The notes: generated by a model from the letters alone, not told the origin. A DNA stretch of 6,071 nucleotides from Deltaproteobacteria bacterium (GCA_016874945.1 VGSO01000187.1:1-6071), one strand, 5' to 3'. Shown: positions 1 to 5,922, counted from the first letter of the stretch. Program-made: numbers and translations.

Positions 1-279
1 GGGGGGTATCCGGGGACTGGGACCATATTCCTTCCCCTCCTTATGAAAATTCTATGGTCAAGCATCCGGGTTTGCAAGGAAAAAGCAGACCGCAGCAGCC
101 AGCCTCGGGCTCAAAAAGCTATGGATAAAGGGGAAAAGGGAAAAGGTTGGGAGAAAAATAATTTTTACCACTTCGTTTTTTTTCTATGAAACAATGTGCC
201 ACCATAAGCCGCGGAAACCTGTTGCACTATTAATAACAGGTGATTACCTTTGAATTTGAGAACCACACAGGAGGCTGAT
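1..279. other. Non-coding leader upstream of the stress-protein gene
   Basis: I see no convincing gene here. The stretch is AT-richer than the coding DNA, with purine-rich runs around 120-160 and a T-run near 175-182. A 7-bp inverted repeat (GACCATA 21-27, TATGGTC 53-59, 25-bp spacer) and a better one at 217-241 are present. A short open frame from ATG 121 lacks a ribosome site and has low-complexity lysine/glycine-rich content, so I do not call it. The promoter of the downstream gene should lie here, but I cannot fix a -35/-10 pair with confidence. Confidence 0.5.
217..241. promoter_or_regulatory. Inverted repeat upstream of the universal stress protein gene
   Basis: ACCTGTT (217-223) and AACAGGT (235-241) form a perfect 7-bp inverted repeat around an 11-nt AT-rich spacer, ending 38 bp before the ATG at 280. 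It could be an operator for a dimeric regulator or a hairpin in the 5' leader. The position suggests regulation; no regulator is identified. Confidence 0.3.
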
Positions 280-762
280 ATGGCTCAAAATATTCTTGTG
301 GCGCTGGACGGTTCGGAAGGAGCCTGGCGCGCGGTGGAATATGCCGCGCAAGCTTTCGGCAGCGCTCCTGAGGTGAAAATAACCCTCCTTCATATCCTGA
401 CGGGGCTGCCCCCGGCCTTCTGGGATGACGGCCACATTCTCAAAGACAAGGAACGGGAGGCCCGGCAGCGGTTGGTGGCCAACTGGCAGCGGGACCAGGA
501 AAAGCGGTGGGAGGATTTGGTGGCCCGGGCCCGGGGGCGCCTGGTGGCGGCGGGAATGTCTGAGGCCGCGGTGGTCAGCAAATTCAAGACCAAATACTTT
601 GACGTGGCGGAAGATATCCTCAATGAGGCGGGGGCCGGGGCCAGTCAGACCATCATCATGGGCCGCCGGGGCCTGGGCAAGGCCAAAACCCTGCTCCTGG
701 GCAGCGTCACCAGCAAGGTGGTGCAAAATGCCAAGGGCATCGCCGTGACTATTGTAGGGTAG
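280..762 (+). CDS. Universal stress protein, ATP-binding (UspA family)
   Basis: This is a 160-residue cytoplasmic protein, a normal length for a single-domain Usp. The N-terminus (ILVALDGSE, Asp10) is the first beta strand and nucleotide-contacting acid of the family. Near the C-terminus, residues 128-142 match the ATP-binding signature G-2x-G-9x-G-S (G128, G131, G141, S142), followed by the hydrophobic VTSKVV helix. This places it with the ATP-binding MJ0577-type Usps rather than non-binding UspA. Residues 45-90 carry a longer charged helical insertion between strand 2 and the signature, common in delta-proteobacterial members. ATG 280 is chosen because AGGAGG lies at 269-274 with a 5-nt spacer; an in-frame TTG at 250 has no such site. 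Family members bind ATP and promote survival under starvation, redox or DNA stress; the exact role here is unknown. It stands alone and faces the convergent gene at 878-1744. Confidence 0.93.
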   Translation: MAQNILVALDGSEGAWRAVEYAAQAFGSAPEVKITLLHILTGLPPAFWDDGHILKDKEREARQRLVANWQRDQEKRWEDLVARARGRLVAAGMSEAAVVSKFKTKYFDVAEDILNEAGAGASQTIIMGRRGLGKAKTLLLGSVTSKVVQNAKGIAVTIVG

Positions 763-788
763 GGGAAGGAGAACTGGTAGAATCCAGG

Positions 789-822
789 CCAGGCAGGGCC
801 GGATGACTTCGGCTCTGCCTGG
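789..822. terminator. Strong hairpin between convergent genes, possible bidirectional terminator
   Basis: A 15-bp stem (789-803 with 808-822, two G-U pairs) closes on the tetraloop TGAC. It starts 26 bp after the stress-protein stop and lies 55 bp beyond the stop of the opposing gene, where a shared terminator would be expected. No T-run follows on either strand, so a classical intrinsic terminator is not shown; it may act with Rho or as an RNA 3'-end stabiliser. Confidence 0.5.
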
Positions 823-877
823 CGCCTCGAAGGCATCCCTTACCCAAGTCACGAAAAGTGCCGATGGCACAGGCTTT

Positions 878-1744
878 CTATCCTTTGGTGAACCGGACTT
901 CGATATAGTTGTCATTGAGGATGCGGGCCAGGTCGAACTCCCGGGACACTTCCTCTTTGCCAATGATAATCCCCTTATCGGTGAGCTCTTTCGCGGTTAA
1001 GGCCGGATCGTGCCGGGCAAAGATGCGGCGGACCACCTGGTGCATGGTGGATGAGGCCGCGTTTCCCCGGGGCGGCACCCCCCGGGGCAAATCGTTATGG
1101 ATCCGCTGGAAGAAAAAATCCAACTGGTAGTCTCCCGCCTGGCTGGCGAACCGCACCACTTTCTCTCCTTCGGCGCCTTCATTGAGGATTTCCTGGGGCA
1201 CGTACCGGTGCAGGATTCGGTCGGTGAGATTCTGCTGGGCCAGGTACAGGATGGAAACCACATCGAAGTGGTCCAATCGGCGCTGCTCTTCCTGTTCCAC
1301 CCGGGTGGTGCCGAACTTGTGAAATCGGTATTCCGGGGTGTTGGGGTGCCGGTTCACCACCATGTCCACCCCCACGGTGCCCACGGAGCAGGAGAGGTTG
1401 AGCTGGTTCTCATCTTCGATGGGAACCCCGTTGTTCCGCAGCTTATCCAGGACCAACCCATGGCGGTGGCCGCAGAGAATGCGGCGGATCAGGGCCTGCA
1501 TTAAGTGGGGGGTGGCCTGGTATTTGTGGGACACGGCCAGGGAAGTCAAAGATTCAATGGTCATTTCCACGTAATGATTTTCCAGGCTCAACGGCAGGTT
1601 GATCTTTCCCGGGGCGCCGCCGGGACTATAGCGCCGCCAGAGTTCTTTCCAGTCGGATTCCCGTACCAGGCCCAACGCGGTAATCAGGTCATAGGAATCC
1701 AGTTCCCGGCCTTCCATCTCTTCCACCAGACACTTGGCGCGCAT
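878..1744 (-). CDS. Protein of unknown function with two tandem copies of one domain
   Basis: This 288-residue protein matches no family I can name. It has no signal peptide, membrane segment, Walker motif or Cys-pair metal site. It contains an internal duplication. Residues 15-41 align without gaps to 157-183 (pattern L-D-x-Y/F-D-L/V-I/V-T/S-x-L-x-L, ending R-Y-x-P). Residues 82-109 align without gaps to 234-261 (M-x-x-L/V-I/V-R-R-I-L/F-x-x-H, then L-x4-L-x3-G-V/I-x-I). The offset rises from 142 to 152, so the second copy has about ten extra residues between the blocks. The start at 1744 is chosen because AGGAAGGGGG lies seven bases upstream. The open frame continues to 1858, but that extension is encoded by a heptamer array and translates to repeated SLFPIPY-like residues. 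The gene converges on the stress-protein gene and diverges from the selenoprotein gene. Coding character is good; function unknown. Confidence 0.8.
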   Translation of the reverse strand: MRAKCLVEEMEGRELDSYDLITALGLVRESDWKELWRRYSPGGAPGKINLPLSLENHYVEMTIESLTSLAVSHKYQATPHLMQALIRRILCGHRHGLVLDKLRNNGVPIEDENQLNLSCSVGTVGVDMVVNRHPNTPEYRFHKFGTTRVEQEEQRRLDHFDVVSILYLAQQNLTDRILHRYVPQEILNEGAEGEKVVRFASQAGDYQLDFFFQRIHNDLPRGVPPRGNAASSTMHQVVRRIFARHDPALTAKELTDKGIIIGKEEVSREFDLARILNDNYIEVRFTKG

Positions 1745-1751
1745 AAGACGA

Positions 1752-1761
1752 CCCCCTTCCT
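1752..1761 (-). promoter_or_regulatory. Ribosome binding site fixing the start at 1744
   Basis: Read on the minus strand this is AGGAAGGGGG, seven bases before ATG 1744. The alternative in-frame ATG at 1786 is preceded by a C-rich stretch with no Shine-Dalgarno match, so this site decides the start. Confidence 0.6.
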
Positions 1762-1811
1762 GTTTTGATTTTTTTAAAATAATCATGGCGGGTGGGGGAT
1801 GCAATATTACG

Positions 1812-1846
1812 GGGAATAGGGAATAGGGAATAGGGAATAGGGAATA
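1812..1846. repeat. Tandem heptamer array, GGGAATA x5
   Basis: Five perfect head-to-tail copies of the 7-bp unit GGGAATA. It lies in the gap between the divergent genes, upstream of the unknown protein. It inflates the neighbouring open frame on the minus strand but is not likely translated. Such perfect short arrays are prone to slippage, so copy number may vary between strains. Confidence 0.9.
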
Positions 1847-1932
1847 GCTGTCAGGCATCAGCTTTCAGCTAAAGAAATTTTTTGCCAACTGCCAACTGCT
1901 GCCTGCTACCTGCCAACAGCTAACTGCTGACC
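1847..1932. repeat. Degenerate heptamer arrays (GCTnTCA-like, then GCCAACT-like)
   Basis: Period seven continues directly from the previous array. GCTGTCA, GGCATCA, GCTTTCA and GCTAAAG fill 1847-1874. After an AT-rich break, GCCAACT, GCCAACT, GCTGCCT, GCTACCT, GCCAACA, GCTAACT and GCTGACC fill 1884-1932. The units share GC at positions 1-2 and mostly C at position 6. These resemble the short tandemly repeated repetitive (STRR) heptamers described in cyanobacteria. No role in gene expression is visible. Confidence 0.75.
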
Positions 1933-1986
1933 ACTGGCTAAGGCTCACAGTTCATTGACTCTCCGCCCTTGCCTTTTGCTTCAGGA

Positions 1987-2008
1987 TGATTATTTTTTAC
2001 CATAATCA
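1987..2008. promoter_or_regulatory. Inverted repeat upstream of the selenoprotein gene, possible operator
   Basis: TGATTAT (1987-1993) and ATAATCA (2002-2008) are perfect 7-bp arms around an 8-nt spacer, 42 bp before ATG 2051. The right arm overlaps CATAAT (2001-2006), a plausible -10 box, but no good -35 sits at the proper distance. An operator overlapping a promoter is possible; this is inference. Confidence 0.3.
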
Positions 2009-2050
2009 CCATGGGAGGCCCCAGGGCCTTAACCAAGAAAGGGAGCAAAT

Positions 2051-2626
2051 ATGGCCGTAGAGATCTGCTGGCTCGACGACCTGGCCAAGGCTCACCAAAC
2101 CGCCAGGCAACTAAATAAACCCATCCTCCTGGATTTTTACAACCCCATGTGACTGGGCTGCCAACAGTTGGGTGCAGTTACGTACCCCGACGAGCGCGTC
2201 GCCAAGTTTCTGTCTCTCAATTATGTCCCGGTGCAGATTCAGACTACCAATGCGGAGCTGATGTCCAAATATTCGGTGTCTTGGACCCCCACCCTCTTGG
2301 TGCTGGACGCCGACGGCAAGGAACATTACCGGGCCGTGGGTTTTTTCACCCCCGATGACCTGATCGCCACCTTCATGACGGCCAAGGGCCGGTGGGCGCT
2401 GGATACGGACCAACTGGCCGACGCCCGGGCCTTGTTCGAAGAAGTCATCGCCGGCTATCCCGACAGGGACGCGGCCGCGGAGGCCACCTTCTTCCTGGGA
2501 GTGGTCAAGTATAAGATAACCCATGACCCCAAGGCCTTGCGGGAGGGTTACGACTTCCTGAAGGAAAAGTTCCCCCACAGCACCTGGACCAAACAGGCGG
2601 ACCATTATCGGCTTATCAGCAAATGA
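2051..2626 (+). CDS. Thioredoxin-fold selenoprotein with a U-x-x-C active site and TPR-like tail
   Basis: The reading frame from ATG 2051 gives 191 residues if the in-frame TGA at 2150-2152 is read as selenocysteine (Sec34). The preceding residues, ILLDFYNPM, match the thioredoxin strand leading to the redox centre. The next codons give U-L-G-C, so the UGA replaces the first cysteine of CxxC, with Cys37 as the partner. SWTPT (77-81) contains the cis-proline (Pro80) that faces the active site. VLDADGKE then GFFTPDDL complete the fold by about residue 110. Residues 122-185 look like TPR helices (ALFEEVIAGYP, FLKEKFP). GGGAG (2041-2045) lies five bases before the ATG. A SECIS-like hairpin follows the UGA. 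I see no signal peptide, so a cytoplasmic thiol/selenol oxidoreductase is expected; the substrate is unknown. A caller starting at TTG 2168 would lose the active site. A nonsense-mutated pseudogene or a base error is the alternative, made unlikely by the exact catalytic position and the hairpin. Confidence 0.85.
2150..2191 (+). promoter_or_regulatory. Selenocysteine UGA codon and bacterial SECIS-like hairpin
   Basis: The UGA is 2150-2152. Bases 2170-2175 pair with 2182-2187 (six pairs, one G-U) around the six-base loop AGUUAC. With C2188 bulged, 2167-2169 pair with 2189-2191, giving nine pairs. The loop begins 23 bases after the UGA and has G at its second position, followed by U. These fit the known bacterial rules (apical loop about 16-37 nt from UGA, G in the first two loop bases; SelB reads a GU in the E. 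coli fdhF loop). The bulge here is on the 3' side, unlike fdhF. Confidence 0.75.
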
Positions 2627-2628
2627 GG

Positions 2629-2649
2629 GTTTCCGGTCTTCGGTTTTCG
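2629..2649 (-). repeat. Degenerate CCGAAAA-type heptamers, inverted, just after the selenoprotein stop
   Basis: Read on the minus strand this gives CGAAAAC, CGAAGAC and CGGAAAC, three period-7 units. They are the same family as the arrays at 2820 and 3598 but in opposite orientation. It begins three bases after the stop at 2624-2626. It could pair with 2820-2840 in a long-range hairpin, though no role is shown. Confidence 0.55.
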
Positions 2650-2663
2650 TTAATTGCCGGAAT

Positions 2664-2687
2664 GGTGGTTCACGAGTCTTAACCACC
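2664..2687. other. Weak hairpin downstream of the selenoprotein gene
   Basis: GGTGGTT (2664-2670) and AACCACC (2681-2687) form a perfect 7-bp stem with a 10-nt loop and no T-run. It may contribute to mRNA 3'-end formation; support is structural only. Confidence 0.3.
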
Positions 2688-2708
2688 TCACAGGACTTTG
2701 AAAATATA

Positions 2709-2730
2709 GGGGCGCGGCGTGCCGCGCCCC
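2709..2730. terminator. Very GC-rich hairpin, possible terminator or REP-like palindrome
   Basis: A 9-bp all-G/C stem (2709-2717 with 2722-2730) closes on CGTG. It sits about 80 bp after the selenoprotein stop and before the macrodomain gene's upstream repeat. It lacks a following T-run, so it may be a REP-like palindrome rather than a classical terminator. In either case it should hinder read-through between the two genes. Confidence 0.45.
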
Positions 2731-2752
2731 CGCGCACTTCCTTCAACTCCTT

Positions 2753-2845
2753 ATACTTTATTCCCTTTCAAATGCAACAAATACAATTTGTAACTTATTG
2801 GTATTCCAGGTTTTCCTAACCGAAAACCGAAAACCGAAAACGGTA
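2753..2845 (+). repeat. Direct repeat, copy A (uninterrupted), upstream of the macrodomain gene
   Basis: This 93-bp AT-rich segment aligns to copy B at 3395-3637 with about 90% identity, once copy B's 136-bp insertion and two extra heptamers are removed. It holds a small palindrome (ACAAAT 2777-2782, ATTTGT 2786-2791) and ends in the CCGAAAA array. Copy A keeps the undamaged TACA at 2782-2785 where copy B was invaded. It ends 22 bp before the macrodomain start, so it probably includes that gene's leader or promoter region. Confidence 0.85.
2820..2840 (+). repeat. Tandem heptamer array, CCGAAAA x3
   Basis: Three perfect 7-bp units at the 3' part of direct repeat copy A. The matching array in copy B has five units, so this array has changed length since the duplication. 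Confidence 0.9.
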
Positions 2846-2867
2846 TTACCCCTGGGAGGCCGATGCC

Positions 2868-3395
2868 ATGCAGGTCAAATTAGGCCAATCCGTCCTGGAA
2901 ATCGTGGAAGGGGACCTCACCCGGCAGGACACCGACGCCCTGGTCAATGCCGCCAACCCCTCGCTGCGGGGCGGGGGCGGAGTGGACGGGGCCATCCACC
3001 GGGCCGGAGGCCCGAAAATCCTGGAGGAGTGCCTCCAAATCGGCGGCTGCCCCACCGGGGAGGCCCGCCTCACCACCGGCGGCAACCTGAAGGCGCGCTA
3101 CGTCATCCACACCGTGGGGCCGGTATATAAGGACGGGTCCCATGGGGAGCCCCAGCTTCTGGCCTCCTGCTACCGGGAAAGCCTGAAGCTGGCCTCGGCC
3201 AAGGGGATCAAAACCGTGGCCTTTCCCTCCATCTCCACCGGCGCCTACGGCTATCCCCTCAAAGAGGCGGCCCGCATCGCGCTTCAGACCGTGAAGGAGT
3301 ATCTCGCCCAACACCCGGAAATCACCCTGGTGCGCTTCGTGCTTTTCGAGAAGACCGCTTATGAGGAGTATGAGGAAGCGCTGAAGAGCGTTTAA
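2868..3395 (+). CDS. MacroD-type macrodomain protein (ADP-ribose / O-acetyl-ADP-ribose hydrolase)
   Basis: The 175-residue protein is a single, full-length macrodomain. Signatures appear in family order: VEGDLT (13-18, Asp16 contacts adenine), VNAAN (26-30), the glycine-rich loop GGGGVDGAIHRAGG (35-48), VIHTVGPVY (79-87) and FPSISTGAYGYP (119-130). The VDGAIHRAGG loop and STGAYGYP loop are hallmarks of the MacroD/YmdB class. Asn30 and Asp40 correspond to the catalytic pair of YmdB and human MacroD1, with the same ten-residue spacing. Such enzymes remove ADP-ribose from acidic residues and deacetylate O-acetyl-ADP-ribose in the cytoplasm. ATG 2868 is preceded by GGGAGG (2854-2859) at an eight-base spacing; ATG 2863 is out of frame. 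No ADP-ribosyltransferase or sirtuin is adjacent, so a toxin-antitoxin pairing is not suggested. The gene is bracketed by the two direct-repeat copies, and copy B begins on the last base of its stop codon. Confidence 0.95.
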   Translation: MQVKLGQSVLEIVEGDLTRQDTDALVNAANPSLRGGGGVDGAIHRAGGPKILEECLQIGGCPTGEARLTTGGNLKARYVIHTVGPVYKDGSHGEPQLLASCYRESLKLASAKGIKTVAFPSISTGAYGYPLKEAARIALQTVKEYLAQHPEITLVRFVLFEKTAYEEYEEALKSV

Positions 3396-3427
3396 TACTT
3401 GATTTCGTTTCAAATGCACAAAATACA

Positions 3428-3559
3428 GAGCCTCTTGCAAAATTCATTTTGAGGCTGTGATTTTCCCATGTTGCTTAAAGAAATATCCGGTAGCACAGGC
3501 TTTCCAGCCTGTGGCGGCGCAGGCTGAAGCCAGCGGCTACATAATTTTGCAAGAGGCTC
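3428..3559. mobile_element. 132-bp MITE-like element with 17-bp terminal inverted repeats
   Basis: The ends GAGCCTCTTGCAAAATT (3428-3444) and its exact reverse complement (3543-3559) are perfect 17-bp terminal inverted repeats. TACA flanks both sides (3424-3427 and 3560-3563), while copy A has TACA once, so a 4-bp target duplication is directly demonstrated. The interior has no coding capacity, so movement would need a transposase supplied elsewhere. A transposase related to the IS5 group is possible given the small target duplication, but I cannot assign it. The left end can also fold on itself (3429-3434 with 3451-3456, 3438-3443 with 3446-3451). Confidence 0.85.
3490..3540. repeat. REP-like palindromic core inside the MITE
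   Basis: GTAGC (3490-3494) and GCTAC (3536-3540) enclose two hairpins: CACAGGCT/AGCCTGTG with loop TTCC (3494-3513) and GGCT/AGCC (3522-3531). The layout resembles dispersed GTAGC...GCTAC palindromes common between bacterial genes. It forms most of the interior, so the element may be a REP-like unit captured between transposon ends. Confidence 0.6.
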
Positions 3560-3596
3560 TACAATTTGTAAGTTTTTGGTGTTTCAGGTTTTCCTA

Positions 3597-3632
<36 letters not shown>

Positions 3633-3666
3633 CGGTACAATTGGTGCAATCTGAGTAATCTGTGGA

Positions 3667-5910
3667 TTAAAAAAGACTTGCAGGATCGATATCCACGCTT
3701 AAGTCTATTCTGGAGCGGCGGGGAGGCGACCATAGCCGGCGCAGATGTTCCAGGGTCCGGGCCAGGGGGCCGCGGCCATAGCTCTTGAGCAGGATCTGCC
3801 AGCGGTAGCGGCCCTTGAGGCGAGCCAGCCCCGCGGGTGCGGGACCCAGGATGCGGACCCGGGCCGCCAGGTCCTGGTTCCGGGACACCTCGTATTGCAG
3901 AGATTCGACAACTCTCTTGGCCTCCCGCTTCACCCCGTCTTCGGATAATCCGCTGAGGCGCGCCAGGGCCAGCCGGGTGAAAGGGGGATAGCCTGCGAGG
4001 CGCCGGACTTCGATTTCCTGACGGTAAAACCCCTCATAATCCAAGGTCTTAACCGCCTGGAAGACATAGTGCTCCGGGTGGCGGGTTTGGATGAGTACCC
4101 GGCCCCGGGCTTGTCCCCGTCCGGCCCGCCCGGCCACCTGGGCCAGGAGCTGAAAGGTGCGCTCCCCCGCGTGATATTCGGGAAAAAACAGGCTCAGGTC
4201 CGCTTCCATCGCGCCCACCAGGGTGACCCGGGGAAAGTGGTGGCCCTTGGTGATCATCTGGGTGCCCACCAGAATGTCCAGGTCTCCCGCGGCAAACCGG
4301 TCAAAGACTTCCACGGCCCGGCCGCTATGGGGCGCGGTGTCCCGGTCCAGCCGGGCCACCCGGGCGGCGGGCAGCAGGCGTCGGACTTCGGCTTCCACCC
4401 GCTCGGTGCCCACCCCGTAGTGCTTCACCGCCACGGAGGTGCATTGGGGGCAGCGCTCCGGAGCCTCTTGCCCATAGCCGCAATAATGGCAGACCAGCCG
4501 GCCCCAAACCTGGTGGTGGGTGAGGGCTACGGAGCAGCTCCGGCACTGGAAGACGTGGCCGCAGAACAAACAGAACAGCACCCGGGAATAGCCCCGGCGG
4601 TTTAAAAAGAGCAGCGCCTGTTCTCCCCGGGTTAGAACCTCTTCCAGGGACTGGGCCAGGGGCCGGGAGATTATCCGTTCATCCTTGTCCCGCCGCCGCC
4701 GCAAATCCACCAGGTGCACTTCCGGCACGGCCTGGGGGGTGACCCGGCGGGCCAGGTTGACATAGCGGTATTGCCTTTCCTGGGCGCGATGGAAGGTGGA
4801 GACCTGGGGGGTGGCCGAGACCAGGACCACCGTGGCCTGGGCCAGCTTCCCCCGGTATAGGGCCACGTCCCGGGCCTGGTAAAGAAATCCCCCCTCCTGC
4901 TTGTAAGAGGGGTCATGCTCCTCGTCCACCACGATGAGGCCCGGTCGAGGAAGAGGCGCGAAGACCGCGGAGCGTGCCCCCACCACCACATCTACCTGGC
5001 CCAGCACGATGCGGCGCCACTGGTCCAGGCGGGCCGCCTGGGAAAGCCCGCTGTGCAGCACCGTGACCCGCTCCCCGAAGCGGCGACGGAAGGCCAGGCC
5101 CACGGGGTGGGCCAGGGCGATCTCCGGCAGCAGCACCAGCACCTGGCGGTTCCGGGCCAGGACGGCCGCGGCCGCGGTGAGGTAAACCTCGGTCTTGCCG
5201 CTGGCCGTCACTCCATGGAGCAGAAAAGGCGAGAATTTGCCGCTTTTGATGCCTTGGACCAGGGCGGCGCGGGCCTTTTGCTGATCCGGGGCCAGGGTTA
5301 GTGGCTCCTCAGACTCTAAGAAATGCCCCTCCAGGGGGTCCCGCCAGGCGGGGCGCGGCTCCAGCCGCACCAGGCCCCGGGCCGCCAGGCGCTTCAGAAT
5401 GGGCCGGCAACCGGGAAAGGGGATGGCCAGTTCCTTAACCGGGGAAGGCCCGCTATCCCGGAGGCGCTCCCACAACGCCTGGGCTTTGGGCCCTAGACGT
5501 TGAGGCGGCGCCGCTCCTTCAGGCAGTTCTGAAGCCGCGGCCCAGGTTTCCTGGCGGGGGTTGGAAATCCGGCTGCCGCCGGGAATGATCTGGCCCAGGG
5601 CCTCTCCCAGGGGATACTGGTAATAGTCCGCGGCCCAGCGAAACAGCTCCACCATTTCACGGCCGAAGCGGGGGACCTCATCCAGGATTCGGCGGATGTC
5701 CTTGATGGCCACCGGCGGGACTTCCCGGGCTGGACCCAGGAGATAGCCGGTAACCACCCGGCGGCCCACCGGGACCAGCGCCGGGCTGCCCACCTGGGCG
5801 CGGCCGGCCAACTCCGGGGGCAGCCGGTACGTGAGGGTTTGATTGAGAGGCAGGGCCGCGGCCACTTCCCACAGGGCGTTGGATTCCGGGGTATGGTGGG
5901 CGCGTCCCAA
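3667..5910 (-). CDS. priA: Replication restart helicase PriA (primosomal protein N')
   Basis: At 747 residues this is close to E. coli PriA (732) and looks intact. Residues 14-110 are the 3'-DNA-end binding domain and about 140-185 a winged helix. The superfamily 2 helicase motifs follow in order: Walker A GVTASGKT (233-240), DEEH (329-332), SATP (365-368), LFLNRRGYS (434-442), LVGTQMITKGHHFP (547-560) and QVAGRAGR (591-598). The zinc domain keeps all eight cysteines (447, 450, 456, 459, 474, 477, 487, 490). PriA binds collapsed forks and D-loops, unwinds 3' to 5', and loads the replicative helicase through the primosome. The start is TTG 5910, supported by GGGAG seven bases upstream; a stop at 5941-5943 closes the frame, and no in-frame ATG precedes the conserved N-terminus. 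A small oddity is ALAHPV at 265-270, where PriA usually has a T-P-Q-containing segment. No partner gene is in the window. Confidence 0.97.
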   Translation of the reverse strand: MGRAHHTPESNALWEVAAALPLNQTLTYRLPPELAGRAQVGSPALVPVGRRVVTGYLLGPAREVPPVAIKDIRRILDEVPRFGREMVELFRWAADYYQYPLGEALGQIIPGGSRISNPRQETWAAASELPEGAAPPQRLGPKAQALWERLRDSGPSPVKELAIPFPGCRPILKRLAARGLVRLEPRPAWRDPLEGHFLESEEPLTLAPDQQKARAALVQGIKSGKFSPFLLHGVTASGKTEVYLTAAAAVLARNRQVLVLLPEIALAHPVGLAFRRRFGERVTVLHSGLSQAARLDQWRRIVLGQVDVVVGARSAVFAPLPRPGLIVVDEEHDPSYKQEGGFLYQARDVALYRGKLAQATVVLVSATPQVSTFHRAQERQYRYVNLARRVTPQAVPEVHLVDLRRRRDKDERIISRPLAQSLEEVLTRGEQALLFLNRRGYSRVLFCLFCGHVFQCRSCSVALTHHQVWGRLVCHYCGYGQEAPERCPQCTSVAVKHYGVGTERVEAEVRRLLPAARVARLDRDTAPHSGRAVEVFDRFAAGDLDILVGTQMITKGHHFPRVTLVGAMEADLSLFFPEYHAGERTFQLLAQVAGRAGRGQARGRVLIQTRHPEHYVFQAVKTLDYEGFYRQEIEVRRLAGYPPFTRLALARLSGLSEDGVKREAKRVVESLQYEVSRNQDLAARVRILGPAPAGLARLKGRYRWQILLKSYGRGPLARTLEHLRRLWSPPRRSRIDLSVDIDPASLF

Positions 5911-5917
5911 ATTTGTT

Positions 5918-5922
5918 CTCCC
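5918..5922 (-). promoter_or_regulatory. Ribosome binding site supporting the TTG start of priA
   Basis: GGGAG on the minus strand, seven bases before TTG 5910. It is the only good Shine-Dalgarno match near the conserved N-terminus. Confidence 0.6.

Noticed and set aside
150..183. Intrinsic terminator at the T-run near 175
   Set aside because: The only preceding stem is a weak A/T pairing, and no gene end is visible upstream.
1745..1858. N-terminal extension of the unknown protein up to 1858
   Set aside because: It is encoded by the GGGAATA heptamer array and low-complexity DNA with no Shine-Dalgarno site; the start at 1744 has one.
1812..1932. CRISPR array
   Set aside because: The units are 7 bp with no spacers, and there are no cas genes.
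2188..2201. Alternative hairpin CGACG/CGTCG with loop AGCG as the SECIS
   Set aside because: Its loop starts about 40 nt after the UGA, outside the usual range, and it competes with the better placed 2167-2191 hairpin.
2168..2626. 152-residue open frame starting at TTG 2168
   Set aside because: It is the 3' part of the selenoprotein gene. It lacks a ribosome site and starts after the active-site UxxC in the middle of the fold.
2111..2746. 211-residue minus-strand frame over the selenoprotein gene
   Set aside because: It runs through repeats and hairpins and has no ribosome site; the plus-strand frame shows the thioredoxin fold.
2868..3395. Macrodomain gene as the antitoxin of a DarTG-like pair
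   Set aside because: No ADP-ribosyltransferase toxin is adjacent, and the sequence is of the MacroD class rather than DarG-like.
2880..3440. 186-residue minus-strand frame over the macrodomain gene
   Set aside because: It is antisense to a clearly conserved gene and has no motif or start signal of its own.
4069..4605. 178-residue plus-strand open frame within priA
   Set aside because: It is an antisense shadow of the GC-rich priA gene, with Pro/Gly/His-rich composition and no recognisable domain.
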